NCBI GenBank assembly: GCA_022450045.1
Contig: JAKURD010000010.1
Span: forward strand, 41,699 to 105,698
Direction of reading: 5' to 3'
Length of the DNA stretch: 64,000 bases
Source: Gracilimonas sp.
Lineage (GTDB): Bacteria > Bacteroidota > Rhodothermia > Balneolales > Balneolaceae
The notes below the pieces were generated by a model that was not told the DNA's origin, did not search any database, and saw only the letters and a program-made list of their open reading frames with translations. Every line of letters begins with the position of its first letter. Within the stretch, counting starts at the first letter, position 1. Positions 9,204 through 17,359 of this stretch are shown here, one piece after another. Made by a program: the position numbers and the translations under genes.

Positions 9204-9750
9204 CGCTGTATTTTAAAAAAGGCAGTATACACCTTTTCATTGAAAATAAAATCACAAACACCTGGGGTTGATCATCAGTTACAAACAATTTGGAAGATCC
9301 GCATTTTTCCCAAAAATTTTTTACCGCTCCAACAAGTCTATCTTTTTTAGCTGTAGCCAATACTCTTCTTCCTTCTAATAATTGGATTTTCATCTCAGGT
9401 CTTAGACCATAAGCAAAAAAGAAAGAAGCTTCTACAGAATCATTACAAATATTTGATGAAATTATCTTAGACCGAATTCAGGTTGTTGGAAAAGCCAAGT
9501 GGATTTATGTAATACCACTTTTCGTCATTTTCAGCAATCAGGTCCAATGGCAAAAGCAATATGATATTAGTTGAGTTCCGTCCACGTTTCCAGAAATTAA
9601 TATCCAGAAAGAAGATGGATTCAAACTTTGTCCCGGTATAGACTCAAGCGGAACGGAGTTTTAAGATTATCCTAATGTGAAACGGAATATTAAATGCACC
9701 GGCACCCTTTTTGGGCCCGGCCGCTTATTAAATGAACTATAATTACATAA
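9204..9750. other. Gene-poor gap
   Basis: No convincing gene is visible. An ORF of 71 codons on the minus strand (9178-9393) overlaps the start of the neighbouring gene and resembles nothing I know. Near 9698-9720 a GC-rich imperfect hairpin (CCGG..CCC / GGG..CCGG) follows copB but lacks a T tract. The rest is AT-rich sequence with scattered stops. Confidence 0.5.
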
Positions 9751-10563
9751 TTACAACCATAATCTAACTCCGGCTACCAGGCCGAAGGTATTTGCATCTC
9801 CACTTTCGGCTCGGGTAAAGTCGGCCGTTTCGCCCAGTTTACGGTTCCAGGATATGCCTACATAAGGGGCAAATTCACGTCGGATTTCATACCTGAGTCT
9901 GAAACCGAGCTGAACATCATTAATGCCGGAACCAACCCCCCATTCTTCAACTTCCTGTAAGGCCAAATTAGTTGCAAAACGTGGTTGTGCAATCAACCTT
10001 TGTGTTACTAATAAATCAATTTCCCCTTCAAAAGAAGCAGAAATATCTCCATCTTCACTAAGCTGAACACTTCCGTCCACTTCGAATAAGTAAGGCGCAA
10101 GCCCCTGAATTCCAATGACTGCAAAGCCTCTGGAATTATCTTCTGTATCGTTATAAGCCAGATCATATCTTAAACCAGCCTGGAAATCGAAATAGGAGGT
10201 TATTGCCCGGCTATATAACCCTTGAAATTCCATTTCGCCTTCACGCTCAGTAGTAAGGGCTTCACCTTCTGCCTTAAACCAGAACTTGTTTATGTCTTTT
10301 CCAATCCAACCCTGGGCATCCCAAACAATCGGACTTGGATCCCCAATTGAGTAATACTCAAAACGATCCGCTATTAAAAAGATATAGGTTTTATTATCCG
10401 GGAGGATTTTATTGCTAAAGGGCGGAGCTTTCTGGGCCTTCGCGACATTTAGTCCCAGAAATAATGTTAACATTAAAATACCGATAATACGACGAGTATA
10501 GTTAATAAAAACGTTCATATTAGGCTGTAATAATTTTCTGTTAGTGTTTGTTGCTGACTTCAT
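9751..10563 (-). CDS. copB: Copper resistance protein B (outer-membrane CopB/PcoB)
   Basis: The 270-aa protein ends in a typical CopB barrel: FEYYSIGDPSPIVWDAQGWI, then EGEMEFQGLYSR, GLRYDLAYNDTEDNSRGF, the APYVGISWNRKLGETADFT motif and a terminal GLVAGVRLWL. It is shorter than proteobacterial CopB because the Met/His-rich N-terminal part is missing. The family sits in the outer membrane and works with the multicopper oxidase CopA. Its ATG overlaps the copA stop by 4 bases (ATGA), which shows translational coupling; an internal Met at about residue 16 is an alternative start with a cleaner signal peptide. Confidence 0.93.
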   Translation of the reverse strand: MKSATNTNRKLLQPNMNVFINYTRRIIGILMLTLFLGLNVAKAQKAPPFSNKILPDNKTYIFLIADRFEYYSIGDPSPIVWDAQGWIGKDINKFWFKAEGEALTTEREGEMEFQGLYSRAITSYFDFQAGLRYDLAYNDTEDNSRGFAVIGIQGLAPYLFEVDGSVQLSEDGDISASFEGEIDLLVTQRLIAQPRFATNLALQEVEEWGVGSGINDVQLGFRLRYEIRREFAPYVGISWNRKLGETADFTRAESGDANTFGLVAGVRLWL

Positions 10564-12377
10564 CCGTAAATATCTCCCTTTTCATCGCTTACCTGAACGA
10601 CTCTGAACATTCCCATTTCCATGTGATACAAGATATGACAATGGAAGGCCCATCGCCCTTTATCGCGTGGAGTAACTAAAGAGGAAATCCGCTGTGCAGG
10701 TTGAAGTAAAAGGGTGTGTTTTCTTGGATTATAGATTCCGTTTCCGTTTTCAAGTTCCATCCACATTCCGTGTAAGTGAATGGGGTGTTCCATCATAGTA
10801 TCATTGACCATTGTTAAGCGCAATCGTTCATTGTGCTTAAACTCAATCGGCCCATCTACTTCCCGGAATTTTTTCCCATCAAACGACCACATGTAACGCT
10901 CCATATTACCGGTGAGGTGCAACTCCACTTCACGGGCTGGCTGCCGCTTGTCTTTATTGGGTTTCAGGCTTTTCAGATCTCTATACACCAGTACTTTACG
11001 GCCATCTTTCCCTAATCCGATACCGGGTTCATCCAGCCGGTCGTACTGGTAGTCTGCAATGGCAGCAGCGCCTATACCATGATCATCAGGTCCATGTTTA
11101 ACGGGGTCTGCAGTCTTTTTAGGCATCTGCATGTTTCCGTGATCCATATTCATATTTCCATGTCCTTTGTGATCCATGCCTTGCATGTCCATATTGCTAT
11201 CCATGTCCATGTCCATTCCATCCATATCCTCCATGTTCATTCCCATGTCTTTCATGGAGCGTTTGGGACGATCGCGGAGGGCAGGTACAGGTGCAACCAT
11301 TCCCTCTCGTGGAGATAAAGTGCCTCGGATATATCCGCTTCGATCTATTGATTCAGCAAAAAGCGTGTACGCTTTATCCTCATCCGGTTCCACAATCACA
11401 TCATAGGTTTCTGCGATTCCAATACGAAATTCATCAACCATAACAGGTTCAATATTCTGTCCGTCAGCTTGAACTACCGTCATCTTCAGTCCGGGTATTC
11501 TAAAATCAAACATGGATCCCGCCGCGGCATTTATGACTCGCAATCGGATTTTTTCACCTTTTTTGAACAATGCATTCCAGTTTGAGCCTGGGGCTTTACC
11601 ATTCATAAGATAGGTATAATTAGCACCGGTAATATCTGCGAGATCGGTCGCACTCATTCTCATTTTTGCAAATGAAAGGTAATTCCTCATTGCATCGCCA
11701 AAGCCCATATTTTTAACATCGTTAAAAAACTCTCCAAAATCTCGCTGTTGATAGTTATAGTAACCCTCAGCTTTTTTTAGTTTATTAAGTACTTTATAGG
11801 GACTATCAAACGTCCAGTCAGAGAGTATGACGGGATATTCTCGGTCAAATTCAACAGGATCTTCATCAGCCGGATCAATAATCAATGGCCCATAATGGCC
11901 AAGTTGTTCTTGTAATTTTGAGTGGCTGTGATACCAATAGGTGCCATTTTGAGCAACCGGATATCTGTATTCAAATGTTTCGCCTGGTTTAATACCTTCA
12001 AAGCTCACGCCGGGCACACCGTCCATCTGGAATGGCAGTAAGATACCATGCCAGTGTATAGAGGTATCCTCATCCAGATCATTTTTTACCCGGATAATAA
12101 CATCGGTTCCCTCTTTAAGCCGAATTAGCGGACCTGGAACCTGTCCGTTAATGGCCGTTGCCTTAGTCGTTTTTCCATCAATATTTAGGGATATCTCGCT
12201 AATGGTTAAATCAAGTATATTGTCTTTTCCAACAGGTGTTAATACTTCTTTAGGCTTATTATTAAAACCCGTAAAGGCATAGGCCGGCAAAATAGAACTT
12301 ACTCCGGCCACGGCACCCATCGCGGCTGAATAACGCAGAAAGGTCTTACGGGATATGGTTTTTTTTTCTTCCTTCAT
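10560..12377 (-). CDS. copA: Copper resistance multicopper oxidase CopA
   Basis: The 605-aa protein carries a Tat-type signal (SRKTFL, residues 9-14) and the four copper motifs: HWHG (108-111), HSH (150-152), HPIHLHG (about 535) and HCHILYHMEMGM (about 583). A Met/Asp/His-rich segment (about residues 375-425; NMEDMDGMDMDMD) is typical of PcoA/CopA and binds extra copper. It is exported folded to the periplasm, where it oxidises Cu(I) to the less toxic Cu(II). It is the first gene of a copA-copB pair and is preceded at 84 bp by a perfect copy of the TTTAAG direct repeat also found before the DUF2231 gene, so metal-dependent control by an OmpR-type regulator is likely. Confidence 0.96.
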   Translation of the reverse strand: MKEEKKTISRKTFLRYSAAMGAVAGVSSILPAYAFTGFNNKPKEVLTPVGKDNILDLTISEISLNIDGKTTKATAINGQVPGPLIRLKEGTDVIIRVKNDLDEDTSIHWHGILLPFQMDGVPGVSFEGIKPGETFEYRYPVAQNGTYWYHSHSKLQEQLGHYGPLIIDPADEDPVEFDREYPVILSDWTFDSPYKVLNKLKKAEGYYNYQQRDFGEFFNDVKNMGFGDAMRNYLSFAKMRMSATDLADITGANYTYLMNGKAPGSNWNALFKKGEKIRLRVINAAAGSMFDFRIPGLKMTVVQADGQNIEPVMVDEFRIGIAETYDVIVEPDEDKAYTLFAESIDRSGYIRGTLSPREGMVAPVPALRDRPKRSMKDMGMNMEDMDGMDMDMDSNMDMQGMDHKGHGNMNMDHGNMQMPKKTADPVKHGPDDHGIGAAAIADYQYDRLDEPGIGLGKDGRKVLVYRDLKSLKPNKDKRQPAREVELHLTGNMERYMWSFDGKKFREVDGPIEFKHNERLRLTMVNDTMMEHPIHLHGMWMELENGNGIYNPRKHTLLLQPAQRISSLVTPRDKGRWAFHCHILYHMEMGMFRVVQVSDEKGDIYG

Positions 12378-12460
12378 AGTGGGTGTAACTTCTTCTTGCT
12401 TTACTATTAATTGATAAGAGTTTGGTTTTAATCTATTACAATCAGAATGTAAGGAACAAA

Positions 12461-12478
12461 CCTTAAATTAAACTTAAA
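12461..12478 (-). promoter_or_regulatory. Direct-repeat operator upstream of copA
   Basis: CCTTAAATTAAACTTAAA on the plus strand is identical over 18 bases to the site at 6433-6450. On the minus strand it gives TTTAAGT, 4 bases, TTTAAGG, pointing toward copA, 84 bp upstream of its start. The 11-bp period fits an OmpR-family dimer. Confidence 0.65.
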
Positions 12479-12525
12479 ATGTAAGATAAATTTTTGTACG
12501 ATGATATATAGGCCAATTCATGGGC

Positions 12526-13092
12526 TTAGTCAGTTATCATCCATATCATCATACCGGTCATTACAACACCACCGGCTATCCAGGGAAGAGAATTGTAACG
12601 ATGACCGATTGTATATGATTCCGAAACCGGCCGGTTAGCCGATATAGTAACGGTATTTACCGGTTGCTTCTGGGATTGGTAATCAATGATGAAGATGATA
12701 TTGTAGTCTCCGGGTTCATAAAAACGATAGGAAAACACCCACAAGCCACGAGTGGAAAGAGAAGGGTCAGGTGATATTTTTGTATAATTGTTTGTGTCAC
12801 TACTTGCTGCATTTCTACGTATCTCAAGTGATGCCGATGAAAATATATCTTCTTGATTAGAATCATTAGAGACCAATTGGAGCTCGAATCGCACCTGTTT
12901 GCCCGCTTCAGCTGATGGGAAAGTTGCCCTCAGGGTTTGGTTCGCTACCTGTTGTTCTTTCACCAGCACCTGCTGCGATTTCTGGCCTGGGCGATTGGTA
13001 TTGTGATTACCTCCCCACCCCATAGTCATACAGCCTTTAAAAAAAAGAGACAATATGATTAGCGAAAGTAGAAAGTGACTACTGTTCTTCAT
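12526..13092 (-). CDS. Lipoprotein with FixH/YtkA-like domain and C-terminal membrane helix
   Basis: The 188-aa protein has a lipoprotein signal (LSLFFKGC, Cys21), a low-complexity stretch, then an immunoglobulin-like beta domain at about residues 50-150 (LRATFPSAEAGKQVRFELQL; GLWVFSYRFYEPGDYNIIFI) like FixH/YtkA periplasmic domains. A hydrophobic helix ends the protein (WIAGGVVMTGMMIWMITD). YtkA-like domains occur in copper handling and cytochrome assembly, which suits the neighbours, but no function is established. It belongs to the minus-strand run leading to copA, although copA has its own predicted operator in between. Confidence 0.65.
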   Translation of the reverse strand: MKNSSHFLLSLIILSLFFKGCMTMGWGGNHNTNRPGQKSQQVLVKEQQVANQTLRATFPSAEAGKQVRFELQLVSNDSNQEDIFSSASLEIRRNAASSDTNNYTKISPDPSLSTRGLWVFSYRFYEPGDYNIIFIIDYQSQKQPVNTVTISANRPVSESYTIGHRYNSLPWIAGGVVMTGMMIWMITD

Positions 13093-13134
13093 TATTTGTG
13101 AGTGGTGTTAAATTATGAGTACTGATTATTACAG

Positions 13135-13353
13135 TTAATTTTGGCTACCTTCCATCATACCACCGTGGCCACGTCCGCTATTTTCCCAATGGTCACTCAT
13201 GCCATTGTTGTTGCTGTCTACAAAACCGGGGCCGTACCAGATGGGGCTGCCGTTCTGGGCATAATCGCTCATGCTGTTTGCATTGTTATCCACAAACATG
13301 GAATATACAGGTTCATCCTCTTCCAATGCCGTGAGGTTACTGCCTATCAACAC
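13135..13353 (-). CDS. Small protein with DxNxNxMxDxW calcium-type repeats
   Basis: The readable part has 72 residues with two repeats of the form VDNNANSMSDYAQNG and VDSNNNGMSDHWENS, which look like Asp/Asn-rich calcium-binding loops, and ends with a short HGGMMEG tail. The frame opens with GTG at 13353 and stays open further upstream without an ATG or clear signal peptide, so the start is uncertain. A frameshift is possible, because another frame has an ATG at about 13410 that runs only 20 codons. It lies between a c-type cytochrome lipoprotein and the FixH-like gene. Function unknown. Confidence 0.5.
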   Translation of the reverse strand: MLIGSNLTALEEDEPVYSMFVDNNANSMSDYAQNGSPIWYGPGFVDSNNNGMSDHWENSGRGHGGMMEGSQN

Positions 13354-13429
13354 AAGCGGGCCCGGGACAAATGAAGGCGATTGGCTTTGTACTTTGCATA
13401 ACGTTCGTAGGCGGCAAGTAAGTTTACTG

Positions 13430-13747
13430 TTAATTACTTTGCTGAAGAAATGTGACGATTTTCTCGGTCTCCTCGGCTGTTAGGCCGGCACGGATTCGCA
13501 TGTGAGAGCCAATGGCATCCCATTGCCGGTCACTGAAAGCCGTTGGATCTGGCGCGTTATGGCATCGCCCGCAAGTTTCACCCCACAAAACAGCTCCCGA
13601 TTTCTCTAAAGTAAATGACAAATCGTCAAGGCCATCATTAGAGGTAGCTTCGGTGGTTTCTTTACTTGTGCTGCAACTATAGGTCGTAAAAGCCAAGGTT
13701 GTTAAAATTACTAGTGTCAATAATTTTGATATGCCTGAAAATTTCAT
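13430..13747 (-). CDS. c-type cytochrome lipoprotein
   Basis: The 105-aa protein has a lipobox (TTYSCS, Cys25) and one haem motif CGRCH at residues 59-63 followed by NAPDP, with a likely Met ligand near residue 83 (SHMRIRAG) and a C-terminal TAEETEKIVTFLQ helix. Small single-haem proteins of this class carry electrons at the periplasmic side of a membrane. It sits between an outer-membrane barrel gene and small metal-linked genes, so it may exchange electrons with the multicopper oxidase or a partner oxidoreductase; that is inference. Confidence 0.85.
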   Translation of the reverse strand: MKFSGISKLLTLVILTTLAFTTYSCSTSKETTEATSNDGLDDLSFTLEKSGAVLWGETCGRCHNAPDPTAFSDRQWDAIGSHMRIRAGLTAEETEKIVTFLQQSN

Positions 13748-13766
13748 AGTGATTATTTTTTAAGTG

Positions 13767-15047
13767 TTAAAATCCTAAAGCGTAATGAAGGTACATGCCC
13801 GAAAAAGTATCTTCATTATTGTCGGTTATTTGATAGCTGAATTTTATAACCGAACGCCATGATATCCAGTAGTTAATACCGAATGCTATTTGGGTACGGT
13901 CACCCTCATTGTGAACTTCCTCTTCTTCCCCGCCACCAACAACTTCCGGGGTAAATAAAGATTTTAACCGCAAGCTGTTACTGGTGCCATTTTCTGATAC
14001 TTTGGGCGAGGTGGTTTCGGGTTCATCCCCATGTTCCTCAGAAGCTTCTGGTAAGTCGATACCTGAGTATCGGCCTACAAATTCAAGTTTACTAAGGAAT
14101 GGGCTGCTTGAGAGTGAGGGGCGGTAAGCTATTTGAGTGTAATAGGCACTGCTTTTTTGATCAAAAATAAGCTCGTCGCCGTCGGGTAAAACCAATTCAA
14201 ATTCATCAATATTTGATTGGTTCCATTGAGCCTTAATATCAATATTACCTTTAATTGGCTGGATGCTGTTTTTTACAAAAGATAGATCAAACGCATAATT
14301 TAACATACCTACCTTGCCATAATCAAAGTCTTTATTTGCAATGTTGGAAGTGTATTGCGCAGATACCCCTAATTCCAGGGCAGAATTATTAAAGGGTAAA
14401 AAGCCAAATCTTCCACCAATAGCCTTTTCATTATTATTATCCTCAAAGTTCAACCCACTCAGGCTGACTTCCGGGGCCGATGTTGAATCTTCATCATGTA
14501 CCGAAAGTATGGAACCATTCGACAAATATAGTGAGTAATTAAACTTTGAATTTCCAAGATCAGCAGCGCCTCTTAGTTCTGCCCCAAACTCGTTGGTTGG
14601 CCCCACAGGGTCGTGCCCCATTCCCAGGGGTGCGGTTGGCAATTTGTTTATCCATGCCGGGTGAATCCTGTCGTTAAAAGCACCAAATGGGGTAAGAAAA
14701 TTACCTACTCTAAGTATAGCATAATCATTTAAGATATAAGATATATTGGCATACTCCAGGGCAAACTGAACACCATCGCCTTCAAATTCAATTTCGAGCT
14801 CACTCTCGAAAAGTATTCTATCTCCTTGTTTCCACATTAAGATAGGGGCGTATTGCCCGCTTACAAAAGAGCTGTTGCCATCAATGGATTGAAATCCGGC
14901 ATGTGAATAGCCCCTCGCTAAAAAATTGGAAGTGCCGGGTTTAAGGGATTCCAGATCTTGCTTTGCCTCTTCATTATAGGTTTGCGCAAGTAAGGGGCCT
15001 GCAGATAACAAAAGAGTACAGATTAGTAATAGTAATTTTTTTCCCAT
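13767..15047 (-). CDS. Outer-membrane beta-barrel (porin-like) protein
   Basis: The 426-aa protein has a signal peptide cut near LLAQ, followed by alternating amphipathic strands (GYSHAGFQSIDGNSSF, VQFALEYANISYILNDYAIL, RVGNFLTPFGAFND) and a final strand ending in F (MYLHYALGF), as outer-membrane barrels do. The VGNFLTPFG motif occurs in a family of porin-like proteins of Bacteroidota and Balneolota. A loop near residues 335-380 is rich in Glu and His (EEHGDEPETTSP; GGGEEEEVHNEGD). It lies between two cytochrome genes on the same strand. Substrate unknown. Confidence 0.78.
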   Translation of the reverse strand: MGKKLLLLICTLLLSAGPLLAQTYNEEAKQDLESLKPGTSNFLARGYSHAGFQSIDGNSSFVSGQYAPILMWKQGDRILFESELEIEFEGDGVQFALEYANISYILNDYAILRVGNFLTPFGAFNDRIHPAWINKLPTAPLGMGHDPVGPTNEFGAELRGAADLGNSKFNYSLYLSNGSILSVHDEDSTSAPEVSLSGLNFEDNNNEKAIGGRFGFLPFNNSALELGVSAQYTSNIANKDFDYGKVGMLNYAFDLSFVKNSIQPIKGNIDIKAQWNQSNIDEFELVLPDGDELIFDQKSSAYYTQIAYRPSLSSSPFLSKLEFVGRYSGIDLPEASEEHGDEPETTSPKVSENGTSNSLRLKSLFTPEVVGGGEEEEVHNEGDRTQIAFGINYWISWRSVIKFSYQITDNNEDTFSGMYLHYALGF

Positions 15048-15085
15048 CGTTGACTTCCTTAGTTAATGAATTATGATTGAATGTG

Positions 15086-15493
15086 TTATTTGTCTGTATT
15101 TAAAGATCGGATGTAGTGTACAACAGCCCAGGCCTGCTGCTCGGAAAGTTGACTTTTAAAGCCTGGCATTGGTGGGCGCCCCTCCTGTAATTTCCAGTAA
15201 ATGGCTCCATCAGTTTGTGCCTGCATCGCTTCTGAGGTCAGATCTGCCGGTTTGGGTTGTAAGGCTGATGCAGTTACCCCATCTCCTTTTCCTGCCTTGC
15301 CATGGCAGACTGTGCAAAGCTGAGCAAAGATTTGTTTACCTGCATTGAGTACACGGTCAGATTTATCTAACGGGTTTTCCAGCTGTTGGGCTTCTTTGGG
15401 GGCTTCCCAGTTGTTTTGGGCAAGCGCCAGTACCGGTGACAGCGACCACAAAGCCACTATCAGAATTGGCGTAATATATTTTAGCTGTACCAT
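15086..15493 (-). CDS. Periplasmic class I cytochrome c
   Basis: The 135-aa protein has a signal peptide (residues 1-25, ending LALAQ), a haem motif CTVCH at 60-64, the sequence GKAGKGDGVTASALQPKPAD typical of cytochrome c553/c6-like and nitrite/copper-linked carriers, and a Met ligand in RPPMPGF near residue 109. It is the first gene of a minus-strand run with the porin-like gene (38 bp away) and the cytochrome lipoprotein. A periplasmic electron carrier is well supported; its partner is not identified. Confidence 0.93.
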   Translation of the reverse strand: MVQLKYITPILIVALWSLSPVLALAQNNWEAPKEAQQLENPLDKSDRVLNAGKQIFAQLCTVCHGKAGKGDGVTASALQPKPADLTSEAMQAQTDGAIYWKLQEGRPPMPGFKSQLSEQQAWAVVHYIRSLNTDK

Positions 15494-15970
15494 ATGTTTA
15501 CGATGTTTTTATTTGTTTTTTTGATTTAAAATTCTGTTTTATACAAATCAGTAAAGGTCTTGCAAAACTATATTTATCTGTCATTGAACTTGATTCAGGA
15601 TGCCCCCTCTGGGTTTTACACAGCCTTCCTCTATTTAGCCATTACTGAAATACAAACATTATGCCAAACTAATCAAAATGACTGAAATCAATTTTTAAAG
15701 CGTTATAAGAGATATTAATGTACTTAGATGATAAGAAGTAAAGCCAGATAATTATAAATTTATGACAAAATAAAAAAGTTATACAGAATGTAATCTCCTG
15801 TAAATGTGCATTTGTAATCTCTAAGCTTGATATTCACAATAATGAAACAAAAAAATATCTTTTGTCACAACTATGTTACAGTTGAATAGCGATAAAATAA
15901 GTTAGCTTGAATGAGACAGGAAAATCGTTTTTAGACTTGAAGATAGAAAGCTGAAAGTAGATTGGATGTT
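15494..15970. other. Intergenic region between cytochrome operon and ntrC-type gene
   Basis: AT-rich, with no ORF I can support. It must hold the promoter of the cytochrome-porin run. Because a sigma-54 activator gene is next door I looked for a -24/-12 element (TGGC-N8-TTGC) on the minus strand and did not find a convincing one. No TTTAAGG direct repeat is present. Confidence 0.5.
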
Positions 15971-17359
15971 TCAGGGCCGGAAATCAGCCGGGTCAAAATT
16001 GTTCTTTTTCAGTAACCGGTACATGGTTCCGCGAGGTATTTTTGCCTGTTCAGCCGCTTTGGTAACATCTCCTTTATGGGCCTCCAAAAGTTCGGCAAAA
16101 TATTGTTTTTCAAAATCTGCAATATGTTGGTCTCGCAGCTCGAAAAAACCGGCACTCTCACTTTCCGAATAATCTCCCGCTGCGGTTATAATGTCATCAG
16201 GCAGGTCTTCAACCCCGATTGGGTTGTTTTGTGTCATAACCAGCGTTTTCTTGAGCACATTTTGTAATTCACGAACATTGCCCGGCCAGTGATAATATTT
16301 TAATACCTCGAGCGCTTCTGGATCCATCTCAATAGAATCACGTTTCAATTGCCACGATTGTAATTCCAGAAAATGAGACACCAGCAAAGGTATATCTTCA
16401 ACACGTTTTCGTAGTGGAGGTAAATCTACCTGTGCCACGTTAATACGATGGTAGAGATCCATCCGGAAACGTTCCTCACGGATTTCTTTTTCCAGGTCAA
16501 GTGAGGTGGCCGCTATAATACGCACATCTATCTCTCGTTCACGGTTGCCGCCAACCCGGCGGATCTTTCGTTCCTGTAGCACGCGAAGTAATTTTGCCTG
16601 CAATTTGAGTGGAAGATGGCCAATCTCATCGAGAAAAAAAGTGCCTTTATCCGCAAATTCTAAAAGTCCCATATTTTTTTGGGCAGCCCCGGTGAAGGCT
16701 CCTTTTTCATGGCCGAAAAATTCACTTTCCATCAGATCTTGTGGGATGGCTCCGCAGTCTATCGGAACAAAATTATTGTTTTTGCGGTTGCTATTCTGAT
16801 GGATATTTCGGGCCACTAATTCTTTGCCTGTACCGGTTTCTCCGAGTATCAAGACGTCAATATCCGCGTTGGCAATGCGCCGGATAGTTTCAAATACTTT
16901 TTGCATGGGAGGACATTTGCCGATCATTTCACCCATGCGATGATCTTGCTTGACCTGTCGGCGCAGGAGGCGATTCTCTTCTTGTAATTTTTTTTCAATG
17001 AGGAGCCGTTCCACTTTATGTTGCAAATCGTCGGGAAGAAATGGTTTGGTAATATAGTCTGCGGCTCCCAATTTCATACTCGCAACGGCTGTTTCCACAG
17101 ATGGATAGGCCGTTAGCATCAGTACCAGTGTTTCAGCATCTTGCCGGCGTGCTAATCGAAGTAACTCAATACCGTCTGTTCCGGGCATTTTAATATCGGT
17201 GATTAAGATATCCCACGGTTCCGACAACAAAAGTTTTGCAGCCTTTGAACTATCTTGTTCCGACAACACATCCGTGTCAGGAAGATCATTCAGCGTGTCT
17301 ACACACACTTCCAGCATTCCCGGTTCGTCATCTACGACCAAAATTCTTGCATTAGCCAT
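15971..17359 (-). CDS. Sigma-54-dependent response regulator, NtrC family
   Basis: The 462-aa protein has a receiver domain (residues 1-120, phospho-acceptor Asp in DILITDIKMPG), an AAA+ sigma-54 activator domain with Walker A GETGTGKE, the GAFTGA loop that contacts sigma-54, and FLDEIGHLP as Walker B, and a Fis-type helix-turn-helix at the end (GDVTKAAEQAKIPRGTMYRL). It activates promoters of RNA polymerase with sigma-54 after phosphorylation. Its start overlaps the end of the histidine-kinase gene by 8 bases, so the two form one operon. The target promoters are not evident in this window. Confidence 0.95.
   Translation of the reverse strand: MANARILVVDDEPGMLEVCVDTLNDLPDTDVLSEQDSSKAAKLLLSEPWDILITDIKMPGTDGIELLRLARRQDAETLVLMLTAYPSVETAVASMKLGAADYITKPFLPDDLQHKVERLLIEKKLQEENRLLRRQVKQDHRMGEMIGKCPPMQKVFETIRRIANADIDVLILGETGTGKELVARNIHQNSNRKNNNFVPIDCGAIPQDLMESEFFGHEKGAFTGAAQKNMGLLEFADKGTFFLDEIGHLPLKLQAKLLRVLQERKIRRVGGNREREIDVRIIAATSLDLEKEIREERFRMDLYHRINVAQVDLPPLRKRVEDIPLLVSHFLELQSWQLKRDSIEMDPEALEVLKYYHWPGNVRELQNVLKKTLVMTQNNPIGVEDLPDDIITAAGDYSESESAGFFELRDQHIADFEKQYFAELLEAHKGDVTKAAEQAKIPRGTMYRLLKKNNFDPADFRP

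Noticed and set aside
9178-9393. Minus-strand frame of 71 codons ahead of the HTHH/CPIC gene
   Set aside because: It overlaps the real start by 26 bases, has no known features and weak initiation signals.
15494-15970. Search for a sigma-54 promoter for the cytochrome operon
   Set aside because: By eye no TGGC-N8-TTGC element with good match was found on the minus strand, so no link to the ntrC-type regulator is claimed.
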